Assembly: GCF_026914185.1 (NCBI RefSeq)
Contig: NC_070571.1
Coordinates: 372,001-436,000 of the forward strand
DNA: 64,000 nt
Reading direction: 5' to 3'
From: Puccinia triticina
Taxonomy: Eukaryota > Basidiomycota > Pucciniomycetes > Pucciniales > Pucciniaceae
Both the position numbers and the translations under genes were made by a program. The notes beneath the pieces are model-generated. The model had not been told where the DNA came from. It worked only from the letters and a program-made list of their open reading frames with translations, and did no database searches. Each line of letters starts with the position of its first letter. The first letter of the stretch is position 1. Shown here piece after piece: positions 21,093-32,031 of this stretch.

Positions 21093-21869
21093 TATATAAG
21101 GATATAAGACTTACAGACAACCTACATTCTTCATTAGTTACAATACTCATTTCATTAGTAACCTACTTGAATCATTACAGTAAATTCCTTTTACATATTT
21201 ATTCTCACATACTAAACCCTTTACATACATTTCTCATTATGTACTATGCCTATTGTACACATTACATCATTGGATCTGTGCTTACCTCTTTCAGTAGTGC
21301 TCATCATTACAAGTAGTTACTATGTTCTCATCACTCTTCCCCATTAGTACATTCTTTTATTCCCATAACCAGCATTCCCCTTTCAGCATTGCTCATCATT
21401 ACATACTGTTACTATGTTCACATCACTCTTCCTCATTTGTACAACCTTCATTCTCATAGCCAGAACTCCTTATTGTCTGTGCTCATCCTTCCTTCATATA
21501 AGAACTGTCTTTCCCCCCTCACTTGTACCTTATGCAGAATTTATAGATAATTTTAGATACAGAAATTATAAGTGCCCATTCTCATCAACCCCTTGCCATT
21601 AAACCTTGCCATTGCATTCCCCACTCTCATCACTCCTCCAACTCTCTTACCCTCAGTAGTCAGTAGTTAAAGCTCATAGTACTAGCTCCTAAGATCAAGC
21701 AGAAATCAGCCACACCTTTTTCTTCTTTTTCTTAGTGTTACTCTCATCCCCTCAGCATTAGTAAGGAAGGCAGCCTCATCAGCACCCTTGCATAGCTTAC
21801 ATTAGTACTAGTGTTGCTATCCATTTCCCTTCCAAGCTCTATTCTCCCCCTTGAGTAGTTCCACAGCGG

Positions 21870-21890
21870 TCAACCAAATGGGCCACCACA
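21870..21890 (-). repeat. remaining end of the gypsy A 5' LTR
   Basis: TCAACCAAATGGGCCACCACA, identical to 2757-2777 in the other LTR; followed by the ACGG duplication of gypsy A. Confidence 0.85.
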
Positions 21891-22424
21891 ACGGCAACGC
21901 TGACCAGACTTTCATCCAAAGAAGGTTTCCCAGCTCTTCTTCTATTGCTGCTTGCCACTTATCCCATTGCGCTGACTTCTCGGCCTGTTTGTAAGTTCGT
22001 GGAACTGTAGCTGAAAAAAAGGAACATTCCTGCAACAACTTATTCACTATCAGTTCCTGCTGCACAATCAATTTATCTGCGCTGAAATCCCCAAGTGTCA
22101 GCTTGTTCATGATGAAGCCCAGTTTGTGTTTATCTGGTGGGGCAGCAACTGTTTTTGTCAGTCACCCGCGGTTCGGCAGCTCCTACGGGACTATTGTCAG
22201 GTACACGTTTGACGACGCCTTTGCTACTCATCTGTTTTTGCTCCTTCGGCCGTTTGTCTTGCCATTGCACCACAGCCAACGCCACCAGTTGGTTCTTCCT
22301 GGGGACCCAGAAAATCCAGCCTTTGCTATCATTGCAATTGGCCTCAACGTGTCCTTCCATCGCACGATCGTTGAGCTTCTTTCTCTTCTCCACCGGGATG
22401 TGAAGGAAACCAAACAGAGGTTTG
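21891..22424 (-). pseudogene. pol: copia element C: integrase C-terminus and RT start
   Basis: On the minus strand from 22424: LFGFLHIPVEKRKKLNDRAM, then EGHVEANCNDSKGWIFWVP, the conserved post-core integrase segment of copia elements. Further on, AQWDKWQAAIEEELGNL...MKVW is the start of the RT domain. The frame continues across the gypsy A insertion into 1913. At 22424 it is cut by copia D (duplication GTTTG). Confidence 0.85.
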
Positions 22425-23128
22425 TGTCAGAGTTCGCCTGATGACGCTGAGGCTCTTGTAACCTTAGGTAAGTAACCAGAGCCTGAGCAAGCCATCCCGC
22501 CTCAATGAGCGGAATAAAACTGACCAGGCTTGTTACCGTTTCTACAGACAACAATGCTCAAGCTGTGGCTTTCAACTACCCTGGTTTCAACCAGGATGTC
22601 TCCATGGGAGACATAAACCCCTAAAAACGGTACAGGACCGTTCTGACTGGGCTGACTGCCGTTCTACCGTAAGAGCTTCCTCTACAAGACTGGGCTAAAA
22701 GAAAAGACTATAAAAGAGCGTTCATTGAGATCTTTCAGCTCACCATCATCTTCATCCTTGCTCAATCATCAACCAACAGCTTGTGAATTTGCCTCCTTGC
22801 TATTTTTGCCGCTACATTTTAGCTTTACTAGCCTTTGTCATCCTGCATTCAAAGCCCCTACCGCGCAGCTTGCCATTCCTGTTTCAATCTTCTTTTACTT
22901 TCTTGTTCAAAGCCTTTTAGACCGTCATCCTCATCAGACCGCTCTCAAGCGATTTATCTTCTTTTCTCTACTCTTTCCTATTTTTCATTTACTTTTTGCC
23001 AGTGTTCCTGCTCTGAGGTAAGAGCATGATCCACTACATCCTAAATTCTCTAACAAGACATTGCTTCTTCTCATTGTACATATAACCTGACTTGGAAATA
23101 AAATTCTCTCAGTTTGTGAATTCTCACA
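22425..23128 (+). repeat. 5' LTR of copia D
   Basis: TGTCAGAGTTCGCC...GAATTCTCACA. Contains ACTATAAAAGAGC (about 22706), the likely TATA box. The internal frames near 22725-23029 are in both LTRs and are not genes. Confidence 0.9.
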
Positions 23129-23142
23129 GATTTACAGTCTCG
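23129..23142 (+). other. primer-binding site matching the tRNA-Tyr anticodon arm
   Basis: GATTTACAGTCTCG follows the LTR without a gap. Its complement CGAGACTGTAAATC is tRNA-Tyr(GUA) nt 27-40 in spliced form, as seen inside the 50-nt site of gypsy A and E. Drosophila copia is known to prime with a half-tRNA cut in the anticodon arm of initiator tRNA-Met; this fits the same style with another tRNA. Confidence 0.8.
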
Positions 23143-23199
23143 ACAAACAGCTCACTCAAATCACCCAAAAATCACAACTGACGGAGCAGGAACTAGATA

Positions 23200-24057
23200 A
23201 TGGCGACAATCAGCACCAAAGACGAGCTCAACAACCTGCCCATGCTCTTGGGAACCAGCAACTACCCTCTCTGGATCAAGCGCATGGAAGGATATCTTGC
23301 ACACAAGAAACTTGACTCTGTTCTTGCTAATGACCCAGGTCTTGACCCCGCTGCCGGCGTTAGGGAACAACTCCGCGAATCTACGTACATAATTGGAACC
23401 AAGCTCAGCGACCGCATCTACAACGGAACCGTCAGAGGAACGGCAAACACAAACGGATACGAGCTCTGGACCAAAATCAAGCGCATGTATGGCCGGGGAA
23501 CCACTCACAATAATCAGCGAGCCATAGCTGGGTGGAATCACCTTTGCTACAACGGTGATCTGACTATCTTCATTGAACAAGTTGAATCTTGCCTGGCCCA
23601 GTTCGACGCCATAAGCTTCGATCTTCCGGAGAAAACAATCTGCGGTACAATCATCGCAAAAATTGCCAAGAAGAGAAAAGGGATAACTGATCCCCTCATA
23701 TCCAACGTTGAACTCATGGAAAACTTGGATCTTCTTCTTGAAACGCTCCGCGACATTGCCAATCATGACGACGCCACTCACCATAAACCCAATTATGCAG
23801 AAAAGCAAGCAACTGCACTTTCGAGCAACGGCCGAACCAGACCGCCTCCCAAATGCAAGAACGGTGTGGACAATCCCAAGGCCAGCTACTCTGAAGAGAA
23901 CTGCTGGGCTTTGCACCCGGAAAAGAGGCCAGTCCGCAAACCCAAAGCTACTGCCAACAATACCGCACCTCCCCAACCATCCTCATCTTCCTATGAAAGA
24001 CCAGCCTTTGCCAACTGCACCGTTGTCGGCCTTTTGACCACCTCTCAGAAGCTTTGA
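23200..24057 (+). CDS. gag: copia D Gag
   Basis: 285 residues. The start MATISTKDELNNLPMLLGTSNYPLWIKRM is the typical copia Gag N-terminus (a binding-groove motif with YPLWIKRME). A UBN2-like Gag core follows to about residue 200. The end has the diverged knuckle region PPKCKNGVDNP...EENCWALHPEKRP, in which the CX2C pair is lost. Ends at TGA 24055-24057. Translation continues in the same frame on the other side (PVLDSGASHHM), so the stop separates Gag from the rest of one polyprotein. Confidence 0.85.
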   Translation: MATISTKDELNNLPMLLGTSNYPLWIKRMEGYLAHKKLDSVLANDPGLDPAAGVREQLRESTYIIGTKLSDRIYNGTVRGTANTNGYELWTKIKRMYGRGTTHNNQRAIAGWNHLCYNGDLTIFIEQVESCLAQFDAISFDLPEKTICGTIIAKIAKKRKGITDPLISNVELMENLDLLLETLRDIANHDDATHHKPNYAEKQATALSSNGRTRPPPKCKNGVDNPKASYSEENCWALHPEKRPVRKPKATANNTAPPQPSSSSYERPAFANCTVVGLLTTSQKL

Positions 24058-25890
24058 CCGGTTCTGGATTCCGGGGCATCACATCATATGTTCAACAACA
24101 TCGATTCCTTCTCCGACGTTGAAACGTGCAACATCCCCATCAGAACCGGAAAAGGAGAGGCCGAACTAGTCGCGGTCAGGCGTGGAACCGCCACCATCTA
24201 TCAGGCCACTGGAAAAACTCTAAAACTTCCTGACTCGCTTTTTGTTCCAGGACTAGCCAGAAATCTCATCTCAATGGTAAAACTGATGACCAACACCATC
24301 TCAATCAGACAGACTGCCGGATCCGCCCAGGAAGTTACAATTGATGGCTCCATCATCTTCATGTGCAAACACGCCAACAATGTACTCAAGTTTGGTCATT
24401 TCCTTGGGCCAGTCTCTACAATTGTAACCGCGCTAGCTGCCAGTTCTCATTCCGGCAAAACTACTCCTTTCAAAACCTGGCACAACCGTCTTGGTCACTC
24501 GAGCATGGCGCGAATCAAAAACGCACTACCAGGCATTGATCTAGAGAACTCAGTCACCTGCGATACCTGCATGAAAGGGAAAATCACGAAGCTCCCCTTT
24601 AAGGGGCACTTCAACAAAACCCAACACCCTCTTGAAGTTGTCCACGGTGAATTAGTTGGGCCAATCACTCCTTCGACAAACGCCGGTGCCAAATATTTCC
24701 TGACTCTAGTCGATCAACATACAGGTTTTATCAGTGTAACTCTCCTCAAAGAAAAGAGACATGCCGCCAAAGCAATCATTGATTTTCAGGTGTTCTTTGA
24801 AAAACAAACCGGATATCCGCTCAAGAAGCTTGTCACCGATGGCGGAGGTGAGTTCTGTAACAAACAACTCTCGACGTACCTCAAAGAATGTGGAAGTCAA
24901 CACAATGTTGCGCCGCCTTACACCCCTCAACACAACGGCGTCGCCGAAAGAGCTAACAGAACGATAATTAACATGACGCAATGCCTGATGGTCCAATCCA
25001 AACTTGCAAAACAATGGTGGGGGGAGGCAGTCAAGACGGCTATGTTAACAACAAACTGCCTCGCCTCCCTTGGTAAATCCAAGATCTCGCTGGTTGAGCA
25101 ATTGTTCAAAAAGATACCGACTCTATCATTCTTCAGGCCGTTCGGATGCAAAGCCTGGATGGTCAAGCCAAAACACTTCCGAGGCAGCAAGTTTGACCCA
25201 ATAGCATGGGAAGGAATACTCGTCGGATACTCCAACGACTATTCATCCTACAGAATCATTCGCTTGGACAACAAGAAAATCATTGAAACCCGACATGCAT
25301 TGTTCGACGAATCCGTGTTTCCTTCTTTATCCGCGCTTCATTCGAGTTATGACCCTTTCTCGAACTCGCCTTTTCTGACCATCACTGATGAAGAACCCCT
25401 TCCATTCATTGACGAGGGCCTGGAAATTGCCGGTCAAGAGCAGGAAGACGCCTCTCGAGTTCCGCAGCCAATGGACCTGGATGAGCAAAGTTCCCAGGAC
25501 TCGCAATCATCAGAGTCGGAAGAGACTCCTTCCGGTGAACCACTTGCCGTCAAGAGGATCAAAGTCATTGGCCCTCGCCATCCAACTCTGATTGACAGCA
25601 GCATTGACCAAAGCAACATTCACAACTTTTCTCGTCAAGCACCGGCTGCTTTCACCGCAGCAACTGTTGAACCTTGCAATCATCATCAAGCAATGGCCTG
25701 CGACGACAGCGCCTCCTGGATCGCTGCCGAGAAAAAGGAGATCGAGAACATGAAAGCTCACAATGTCTGGATTGAGAGGACAAGGCAGCCTGGCATTCAT
25801 GCTATCCCTTTGACGTGGGCCTACCGCAAGAAAGTTGGGGCAGACAACCAGGTTACAGAATACAAAGCTCGTATCTGCGCCCAAGGCTTC
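24058..25890 (+). pseudogene. pol: copia D protease, integrase and start of RT
   Basis: Same frame as gag after its TGA. Protease LDSGASHH at about 24067. Pre-integrase finger WHNRLGHSSMARI...CDTCMKGK (about 24478-24580). Integrase core VVHGELVGP (about 24640, Glu where copia integrases usually have the first catalytic Asp), VTDGGGEF (24833), GVAERANRT (24950). RT starts at about 25800 (LTWAYRKKVGADNQVTEYKA) and is cut after AQGF near 25890. Confidence 0.85.
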
Positions 25891-26942
25891 CGTTGTGGTG
25901 ATCCAGATCTGTTGCGCGCAACAAAACTGCCAAAACCTCAACTCACAGCCTACAATACTAGCATATGATAGAATATTATTAGAGAAATAGATTCTAAATA
26001 CAAACTTAACCCTAGTCACTCACTTCAACTACCCAGCTAGCTCTTTTAGTTTAGAAGTTAGTTACAATTATAGGTTTAGTACAGGCCATACCCAGGTGGA
26101 AATTCATATAAATCATAAAAGGCATGCATATATAGAAGGGTATAGTTAAATTTACTAGTTAGGCAGGCCTCCACTATTAGCTACAGATCACCTTGCGCAA
26201 CCTGCGTGTTGGAAACTGCATCGACTAGGCCTCCACTCAACAACTCAACAGATTTGCACGGACCTTACATCGATGCATGCGGTCAGAAAGCCTCCACTTT
26301 GGCAGTGCAACCAACCTAGGCGGACTTTGCCTTAAAAAGTACAAATCACACATGGTCATGCGGAACATCAGTTTAAGTTATGCACCCCTGGCAGAAGGCA
26401 GTGCAATCCACAGGGTCACCACCAGCAGAAATGCCTCAAGTGCAGCCCTCACCAGCAAAAATAACTCAGAAAAGAATATATAAGGAGGCCCTCCTCCCAC
26501 CATTTTTCCAGCATCACCCAGGCACCCCAGCTCAGTGGTCACCAGTCATCATTTTGCCATCATCACGGAAGACACAGTCATCATACATTAACATAGAAAT
26601 CTCATACCACACTCCATCATCATTTCCCTCTGCTGAAACCATTAAAAACCCAACAAAACATATTCTCACTTGATTATATTCTTTGCCCATCTCGCCATAT
26701 AGAAGTTGTATACGCATCTTGTACTTGTTAAAACTGATCTAGGTCTGATAGAGACTACTACATACAAGTTTTCTCCATCATAAAAGTCACGCCACAACAA
26801 CAAATAAATTTGTTGTCAGAATTCTGTGTAGTATAATAGAGGGGCAGGTCTTTCAAACCACCCGTAACAGTAGTATTACTTAGCTGGAATATCATATTGT
26901 TATTTCCCCCTCAAAGGACTGCCAACCCATCCCAAAGGAGTT
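25891..26942. mobile_element. insertion in copia D RT, LTR-like
   Basis: The RT frame stops after CAAGGCTTC and resumes at TTCTCACACCGTCAAACC (about 26940). The interior has a TATATAAGGAGGCC box at about 26476 and ends that could be TGATAGAATATT (25966) and AATATCA (26894), as in a solo LTR. I find no clean target duplication, so class and limits are uncertain. Confidence 0.35.
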
Positions 26943-28055
26943 CTCACACCGTCAAACCTACGGACTCAACTTTGAACTCAAGTACGCTCCAACCGGTAAA
27001 CCCGCTTCACTCCTTTTCCGTGGCCAACAACCTTCTAATTCATCAACTCGATGTCAAATCAGCCTTCCTCACGTGTGATCTCCAAGAGGAAGTTTATATG
27101 TTACCACCTCCCGGTTACAAGTCAGATCAGAACATTGTCCTTGAGCTCAAAAAGGCAATCTACGGGCTTAAACAGGCCTCACTAGCCTGGTACAACAGAT
27201 TAAGCTCGTTCCTGGTCCGCATTGGATTTTCTATCTCCGTCGCTGATCCTTGCGTATTCTGGAAGACATCAGAACCTCCTACCTGGATCTTTGCGCACGT
27301 TGATGACCTTGTAATCGTGAGCAAAGATCCCAAATCCTTCTGCAAGCAAATGGCCAACGAATTTCAAATCAAGTACCTAGGAGAGGCAACTTTTCTCTTA
27401 GGAATGAAACTTGATCAAGTACCTGGTGGAATCGTTCTTAATCAATTGCAGTACATAGAACGCAAGTTGGTTGAGTTCGGCGCGTCTGAATTACCTGCAT
27501 CTTTGTGTCCTCTCGTTTCGCATCAATCAACCAGCATCCCTGGTCGCCTCCATTGACGCAGATTGGGCAAACTGCCCAGACACTCGACGGTCACATACTG
27601 GATACATGATCACTCACAACCAGCATCTGATCTCTTGGAAATCTTGCAAGCAACAGACGGTATCTCTCTCATCCACGGAGGCCGAGTACAAAGATCTGTC
27701 CAATGCATGCAAAGAGATCGCCTGGCTCATCAACCTAATCAGAGAGGTGCTTCCAAACAAAACCCAACGGCTTGCAACCATCCTAGTGGACAACAGAAGA
27801 GCAATTGACCTTGCTCTCAGCCAAATCAGCCAAAACGGTTTCTGCACAAAACATATGGATCTTTGACTCCATTTCATACAGGAGATGATCAGCTCTAAAA
27901 CCGTCAAGCTCCGATATGTCACGTCTCAAGAAAACATCTCCGACTTTCTCACCAAGCCTGTCGGCCGCAGCAAGATTATTAGAGCAATCTCAACGGTAAC
28001 CAACATCATCTCGCTGACTTCTGCTCCCAGCATCGCTGCTGGGAGCAAGGCAGCC
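26943..28055 (+). pseudogene. pol: copia D RT and RNase H remainder
   Basis: Frame-shifted pieces: YAPTGKPASLLF, VANNLLIHQLDVKSAFL, KKAIYGLKQASLAWY, FAHVDDLVIVSKD (RT active site, about 27294), YLGEATFLLGM; then RNase H SIDADWANCPDTRRSHTGYM (about 27552), SLSSTEAEYKDL, ILVDNRRAIDLA and the tail LRYVTSQENISDFLTKP. A deletion near 27510 removes the RT-RNase H connection. The 3' LTR starts at 28056; the short TGCTCCCAGCATCGCTGCTGGGAGCA palindrome before it is at 28022-28047. Confidence 0.85.
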
Positions 28056-28794
28056 TGTCAGAGTTCGCCTGATGACGCTGAGGCTCTTGTAACCTTAGGT
28101 AAGTAACCAGACCCTGAGCAAGCCATCCCGCCTCAATGAGCGGAATAAAACTGACCAGGCTTGTTACCGTTTCTACAGACAACAATGCTCAAGCTGTGGC
28201 TTTCAACTACCCTGGTTTCAACCAGGATGTCTCCATGGGAGACATAAACCCCTAAAAACGGTACAGGACCGTTCTGACTGGGCTGACTGCCGTTCTACCG
28301 TAAGAGCTTCCTCTACAAGACTGGGCTAAAAGAAAAGACTATAAAAGAGCGTTCATTGAGACAAATAGCTAACTTGGCTTCCTCATCCTCTTTGTCTCTT
28401 TCAGCTCACCATCATCTTCATCCTTGCTCAATCATCAACCAACAGCTTGTGAATTTTCCTCCTTGCTATTTTTGCCGCTACATTTTAGCTTTACTAGCCT
28501 TTGTCATCCTGCAGTCAAAGCCCCTACCGCGCAGCTTGCCATTCCTGTTTCAATCTTCTTTTACTTTCTTGTTCAAAGCCTTTTAGACCGTTATCCTCAT
28601 CAGACCGCTCTCAAGCGATTTATCTTCTTTTCTCTACTCTTTCCTATTTTTCATTTACTTTTCGCCAGCGTTCCTGCTCTCAGGTAAGAGCATAATCCAC
28701 TACATCCTAAATTCTCTAACAAGACATTGCTTCTTCTCATTGTACATATAACCTGACTTGGAAATAAAATTCTCTCAGTTCGTGAATTCTTACA
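28056..28794 (+). repeat. 3' LTR of copia D
   Basis: TGTCAGAGTTCGCC...GAATTCTTACA; 739 bp, with a 35-bp segment (about 28360-28396) absent from the 5' LTR. Confidence 0.9.
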
Positions 28795-31628
28795 GTTTGC
28801 AATCAAAAAAGGCTTCCCACGGCGACTTGTTCCCGCTTGACTTGCTTGGGATCCGATTCAAAGTGTTGCTCGCCCATATGTAGCTGAACCCCCAGAAAGA
28901 CTTATCCAATCCACTATCAATCAGAAGCGTCCGCCCCATTTCGCTCAGTTTCCTGTTGTAACACTCAATTGCACCATTGTGATAGTGATGGTAGGGTAAA
29001 GCACGTTCAGCAGTAATACCACATTCACTCAAGAATTTTAGAAGAACCAGGCTGTTAAACTCACCACCGTTGTCACTTCATACCGTTTTGACCTTGTTCC
29101 CTGTTATAGTTTCCCACCTTTTGATGGTTGATATCAGCATATTGCACACCTGATCTTTAGTCTTCATCATTTTGGCCTTGGAGTAACCTGTCCCTAAATC
29201 CCAGATTGTGAGAACGAAAAGTCCTGCCTTGAACTCTGGTACTTGGAACGGCCCTATTGTAAGAGTCCGTTTGAAATTTTCACTGTTGGCTTAAGGCTGG
29301 GCTGGCACACAGGCTTGGAGCCTGGGAAAAAAAGAAATTCTAGGACACCACTCTTGTATTGCAATACTAGCCCAGGAGAGAAGTTAATTTCTCTCTCCTC
29401 TAGTTACAACTTGAAAGGATGAAAGGAGATGAAGCTCACCTAGCCCAGGAGAGAAGTTAGTTTCTCTCTGCTGAGCTAGGAGGGCGTCGGGGAGTCTGAA
29501 CCTAAGAGTCCATCTAATCCCGTCTTGGAAGACCTTGAGGGGGGGCTCACACCTATGATATCGCAAGATATCACTGCCAATCGTTCTAGAACTCTGTCAG
29601 TACTTGTTAGTCTGTTCCTCAGAACGCTCTTTGCTATGGCACACGTAGAACACTTGATCTCCCCCGGCGGAAGAATCTTTGGAAGCCCCGTCACTAGCCC
29701 AAGCTTACAAATCCTCCTGATTTTTCTGAGACTTGTGTGGCCAAATAACCTATGCCAGTACACTAGAGTCTTCTCATTGTTTCTCAGTTCTTTTCCAGCG
29801 AAGAACTCTTGCTGTGGCACATCAACAGGTATCAAGAAACTGGTCTTTAGTTGCAAACGTTCAGGAGTAGATATAGGACAAAAGGACGGAGTAGCAGATG
29901 AAGCAGGTAGCGCAGAAGATATGCTCGGGGGCGAGAAAGGAACAGGAACCGGGATAGGTAATGGGAAAATCCATTTGTTCTGGCGAGCGTCAAAAGGACA
30001 AGAGAAGAGTTTTGATCCAACCCTACTGAAAATCTCGTAGCAATCAAGAACGAATTAGCTTTGCGGATTGCAGCTAGTGAGATAAGAATGGTTCTTGCTA
30101 GCTTACAGTACAGCACTTTGTGAATAGTAACACATTGGTTTTCAAGTCTGTTGAACTGCAAGTCACCTTGGCCGGTGATAAAAGCGGGAATACCTTTGGT
30201 CGCAACTTTAAGGGGAATGGGGGAAGGAAATGAGCAAAAATTGAAAAGGAAACATTTGTCACCACACAAATGGTGTGACGCACCAGAGTCAACTATTGGT
30301 GCTCCTTCCGCCATATCCACGTCAATCTGGCCAAATTGGAGGTTCGCCAGATCCTCTGTCAGGTCCCCGAGCTCCACAAACTGAGCCCCTCCGCCCGCTC
30401 CCGACTCCGGAGCATCTGCCGTCGCCAACCTTGCGTTTGCCTGTGGCGGGCGGTGCGAGTCGACTCGCTGCAAGTGGTACTGCGCTCAATAGGAGTCGTT
30501 GCAAGACAAATTGGGTTCTTGATGTCTGGTGTTTGTCGACGTGGCTTGAGAATGTCCTAGTGGTCTTGCCGGCGGAACAACCGACGGGTAAGTGCCAACC
30601 AAGCCAATGGGCGCCACAATCGGGTAGAAAGGTTGAAATCCAGAATGTTGACCGGTTGTTGGGTACTGATTGTAAGGGCAGGGCGGAGCAAAGGATCTGG
30701 TGCCGTTTCAAGGGTGCTGAGTGTTGGGGCAGTTGCGCTGGATATGTCCCGGGGATCTACATAGGAAGCAAACACCAGCTTGCATTGCCGCCACTTCAAC
30801 TTTGCTGTACTGTCCCTCGCCCAAGAAGACAGGTTACTGAGGAGGGGCAGGCAGATTGACCCCGACATTCATGGCGAGTGTTGGCGCAGTTGATGTTTGT
30901 TGACCTTGGCTCCGCATCTTGGTTTGATGTCGGAGGTTCTGGCGGACGATCCCAATCGTCCTGATGATTGATTTGAAATCTTCAACTGTCCCTGTTCTTG
31001 ATCTGGACAATTACTGCTCGCTGCAACGGTCAACCTCTTCCATCAGTTCTGGCTCCGATCCCAGACTGTTTTGGAGGATAAGACCGGCTAGTTGGTTCCT
31101 CGTGAGCGTGATGTTGAGTCGAGCCAACTCGTCGAGTTCGTCATTGATTCCTGCAGCCATAGTGGCCGCCGTTGGGTGGTTGCCAACGTTGAATCGCAAG
31201 AGATGTCAGAAACAGTTGAGCTGCGCAGCTTGGCTAACCACACTGAATCGGGCGCGGATTTCAATCAACATACTGGACGCAAAAGGAAGTCATTGTAAGT
31301 CTTGTTGCAGGGATCTATCGACGGAGGATATCAGAATGGAGCGGGCAATCCCCTCATGGTGAGCACTTGTTGATTCATATGCAAGATAGTCCGGATCGTT
31401 GATTGCGTCCCGGAGCCTTTCTTCGAGAAATTCCTCCCAGACCCCTAGGTTACTACCGTCAGCAAGCAGTCTGTCTGCGTCTCTGATTTGTCCTGAGACA
31501 GAGGAAATGATTGCTGAGGCATTTTGATTGTCGGCAAGGTTCCCTGGCACTGGTAGACGGGGTTGCTGATGGGGAGCTCTGTTGATTTCGATGTTTGCCG
31601 GGTTTGGGGGATTGACGTTGGGATCCAT
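28795..31628 (-). pseudogene. copia element C: Gag, protease, integrase
   Basis: Minus strand from ATG 31628 (MDPNVNPPNPANIEINRAP): a Gag core to about 31011; a CCHC knuckle CFLCRSPGHIQRNC at 30770-30729, in a different frame from its surroundings; protease IVDSGASHHLCG near 30290; pre-integrase finger WHRLFGHTSLRKI...CSTCAIAKS (about 29755-29640). The integrase core is split by the insertion at 29269-29502 and carries a stop in place of the residue before SDNGGEF (about 29078). The CYNRKLSEMGRTLL segment follows at about 28960. Several frameshifts; not functional. Removing copia D joins it to 22424. Confidence 0.85.
29269..29502. mobile_element. 234-bp element with 9-bp target duplication
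   Basis: Flanked by TAAGAGTCC at 29260-29268 and 29503-29511. Removing the insert plus one duplicate restores the integrase frame (GIRWTLTIGPFQVPEF). Ends GTTTGAAATTTT and GGTTCAGACTCC (reverse complement) are weak inverted repeats. The interior repeats TAGCCCAGGAGAGAAGTTA twice. A 9-bp duplication suggests a Mutator-like MITE. Confidence 0.7.
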
Positions 31629-32031
31629 GTTTATGGGTTGGTGGGGTTATGAAATGAAAGGAAAAAAAGGAATGGGGAAAAAAAATCGGAGCAGAAATGA
31701 GGATTGAAGATAGGGGTGGGACGTGTGGAGTACGATTGAGGAGAGGCAGGGGAAAAGAAAGAAAAGATGAAAGAGTTTGTCCATGGTGAGATGTAGATAT
31801 GTATGTTTTTTTTTTTTTGATTTTTTATGTTTAGGGTTAAGATTTTGATCATTTTTGAAGAGATATGGTGGCAAAGGGGAAAGAATAGGCAGTGACGGAG
31901 AGAAAGAAAAAAAATTGACTGGAGGATACAAAGAGGAAAATTCAGAATTTTGGTAAGATGGAAGTCAACCACGAGTCAATGAATATGAAAACTCTGTTCA
32001 GCCCTTGAACTCAGCGTCCTGAGTCAAGATA
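31629..32031 (-). other. copia C leader
   Basis: Purine-rich on the plus strand, no coding signal. It is upstream of the element C Gag ATG on the minus strand and is cut at 32031 by gypsy G. The continuation is expected right of 57317. Confidence 0.5.

Larger units (their letters stand above)
8863..21865 (+). mobile_element. gypsy element B with antisense gene
   Basis: Plus-strand LTR retrotransposon. Its LTRs (8863-9825 and 19427-21865) are both 963 bp once a 1473-bp insertion plus its 3-bp duplication is removed from the right one, and differ at only about five positions. Target duplication GCGG in the LTR of gypsy A; the empty site is visible in the left LTR of A at about 2751-2760. Order: LTR, primer site, gag, pol in the -1 frame, a 3.8-kb 3' region with a spliced minus-strand gene and a minisatellite element, PPT, LTR. 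The coding part is poor in CpG compared with elements D, E and F. Two stop codons in pol make this copy defective. Confidence 0.9.
19427..21865 (+). repeat. 3' LTR of gypsy B, split by a hairpin element
   Basis: Matches 8863-9825 except at about five bases. Interrupted after AGTTAT (19619) by the element at 19620-21092; the LTR resumes at 21096. Confidence 0.9.
1914..21890 (-). mobile_element. gypsy element A, non-autonomous, interrupted by gypsy B
   Basis: Minus-strand LTR element with LTRs starting TGTGGAACTCC and ending CCACCACA on the plus strand. The flanking 4-bp duplication ACGG (1910-1913 and 21891-21894) lies inside the RT frame of copia C, which is restored when A is removed. The internal part (2778-8049) has a tRNA-Tyr priming site, a gag remnant, an open frame with 37-residue repeats in place of pol, and one intron-like module at each end. 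The 5' LTR (right) is split by gypsy B. No RT or integrase is present, so A must depend on proteins supplied in trans. Element E is a plausible relative: same LTR start, same primer, same modules and same pre-PPT hairpin. Confidence 0.85.
22425..28794 (+). mobile_element. copia element D
   Basis: LTRs at 22425-23128 (704 bp) and 28056-28794 (739 bp; a 35-bp indel near 28360). Duplication GTTTG (22420-22424, 28795-28799) inside the integrase gene of element C. Half-tRNA-type priming site at 23129. Gag, protease, integrase, RT and RNase H follow, broken by one stop, a 1-kb insertion and several frameshifts. About eleven LTR substitutions suggest moderate age. Confidence 0.9.

Noticed and set aside
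22103..22441. Plus-strand 112-residue frame
   Set aside because: Antisense shadow of the copia C integrase C-terminus.
25966..26894. Definite solo LTR inside copia D
   Set aside because: TATA box and TGATA...TATCA ends are suggestive, but there is no target duplication and RT is interrupted outside these limits.
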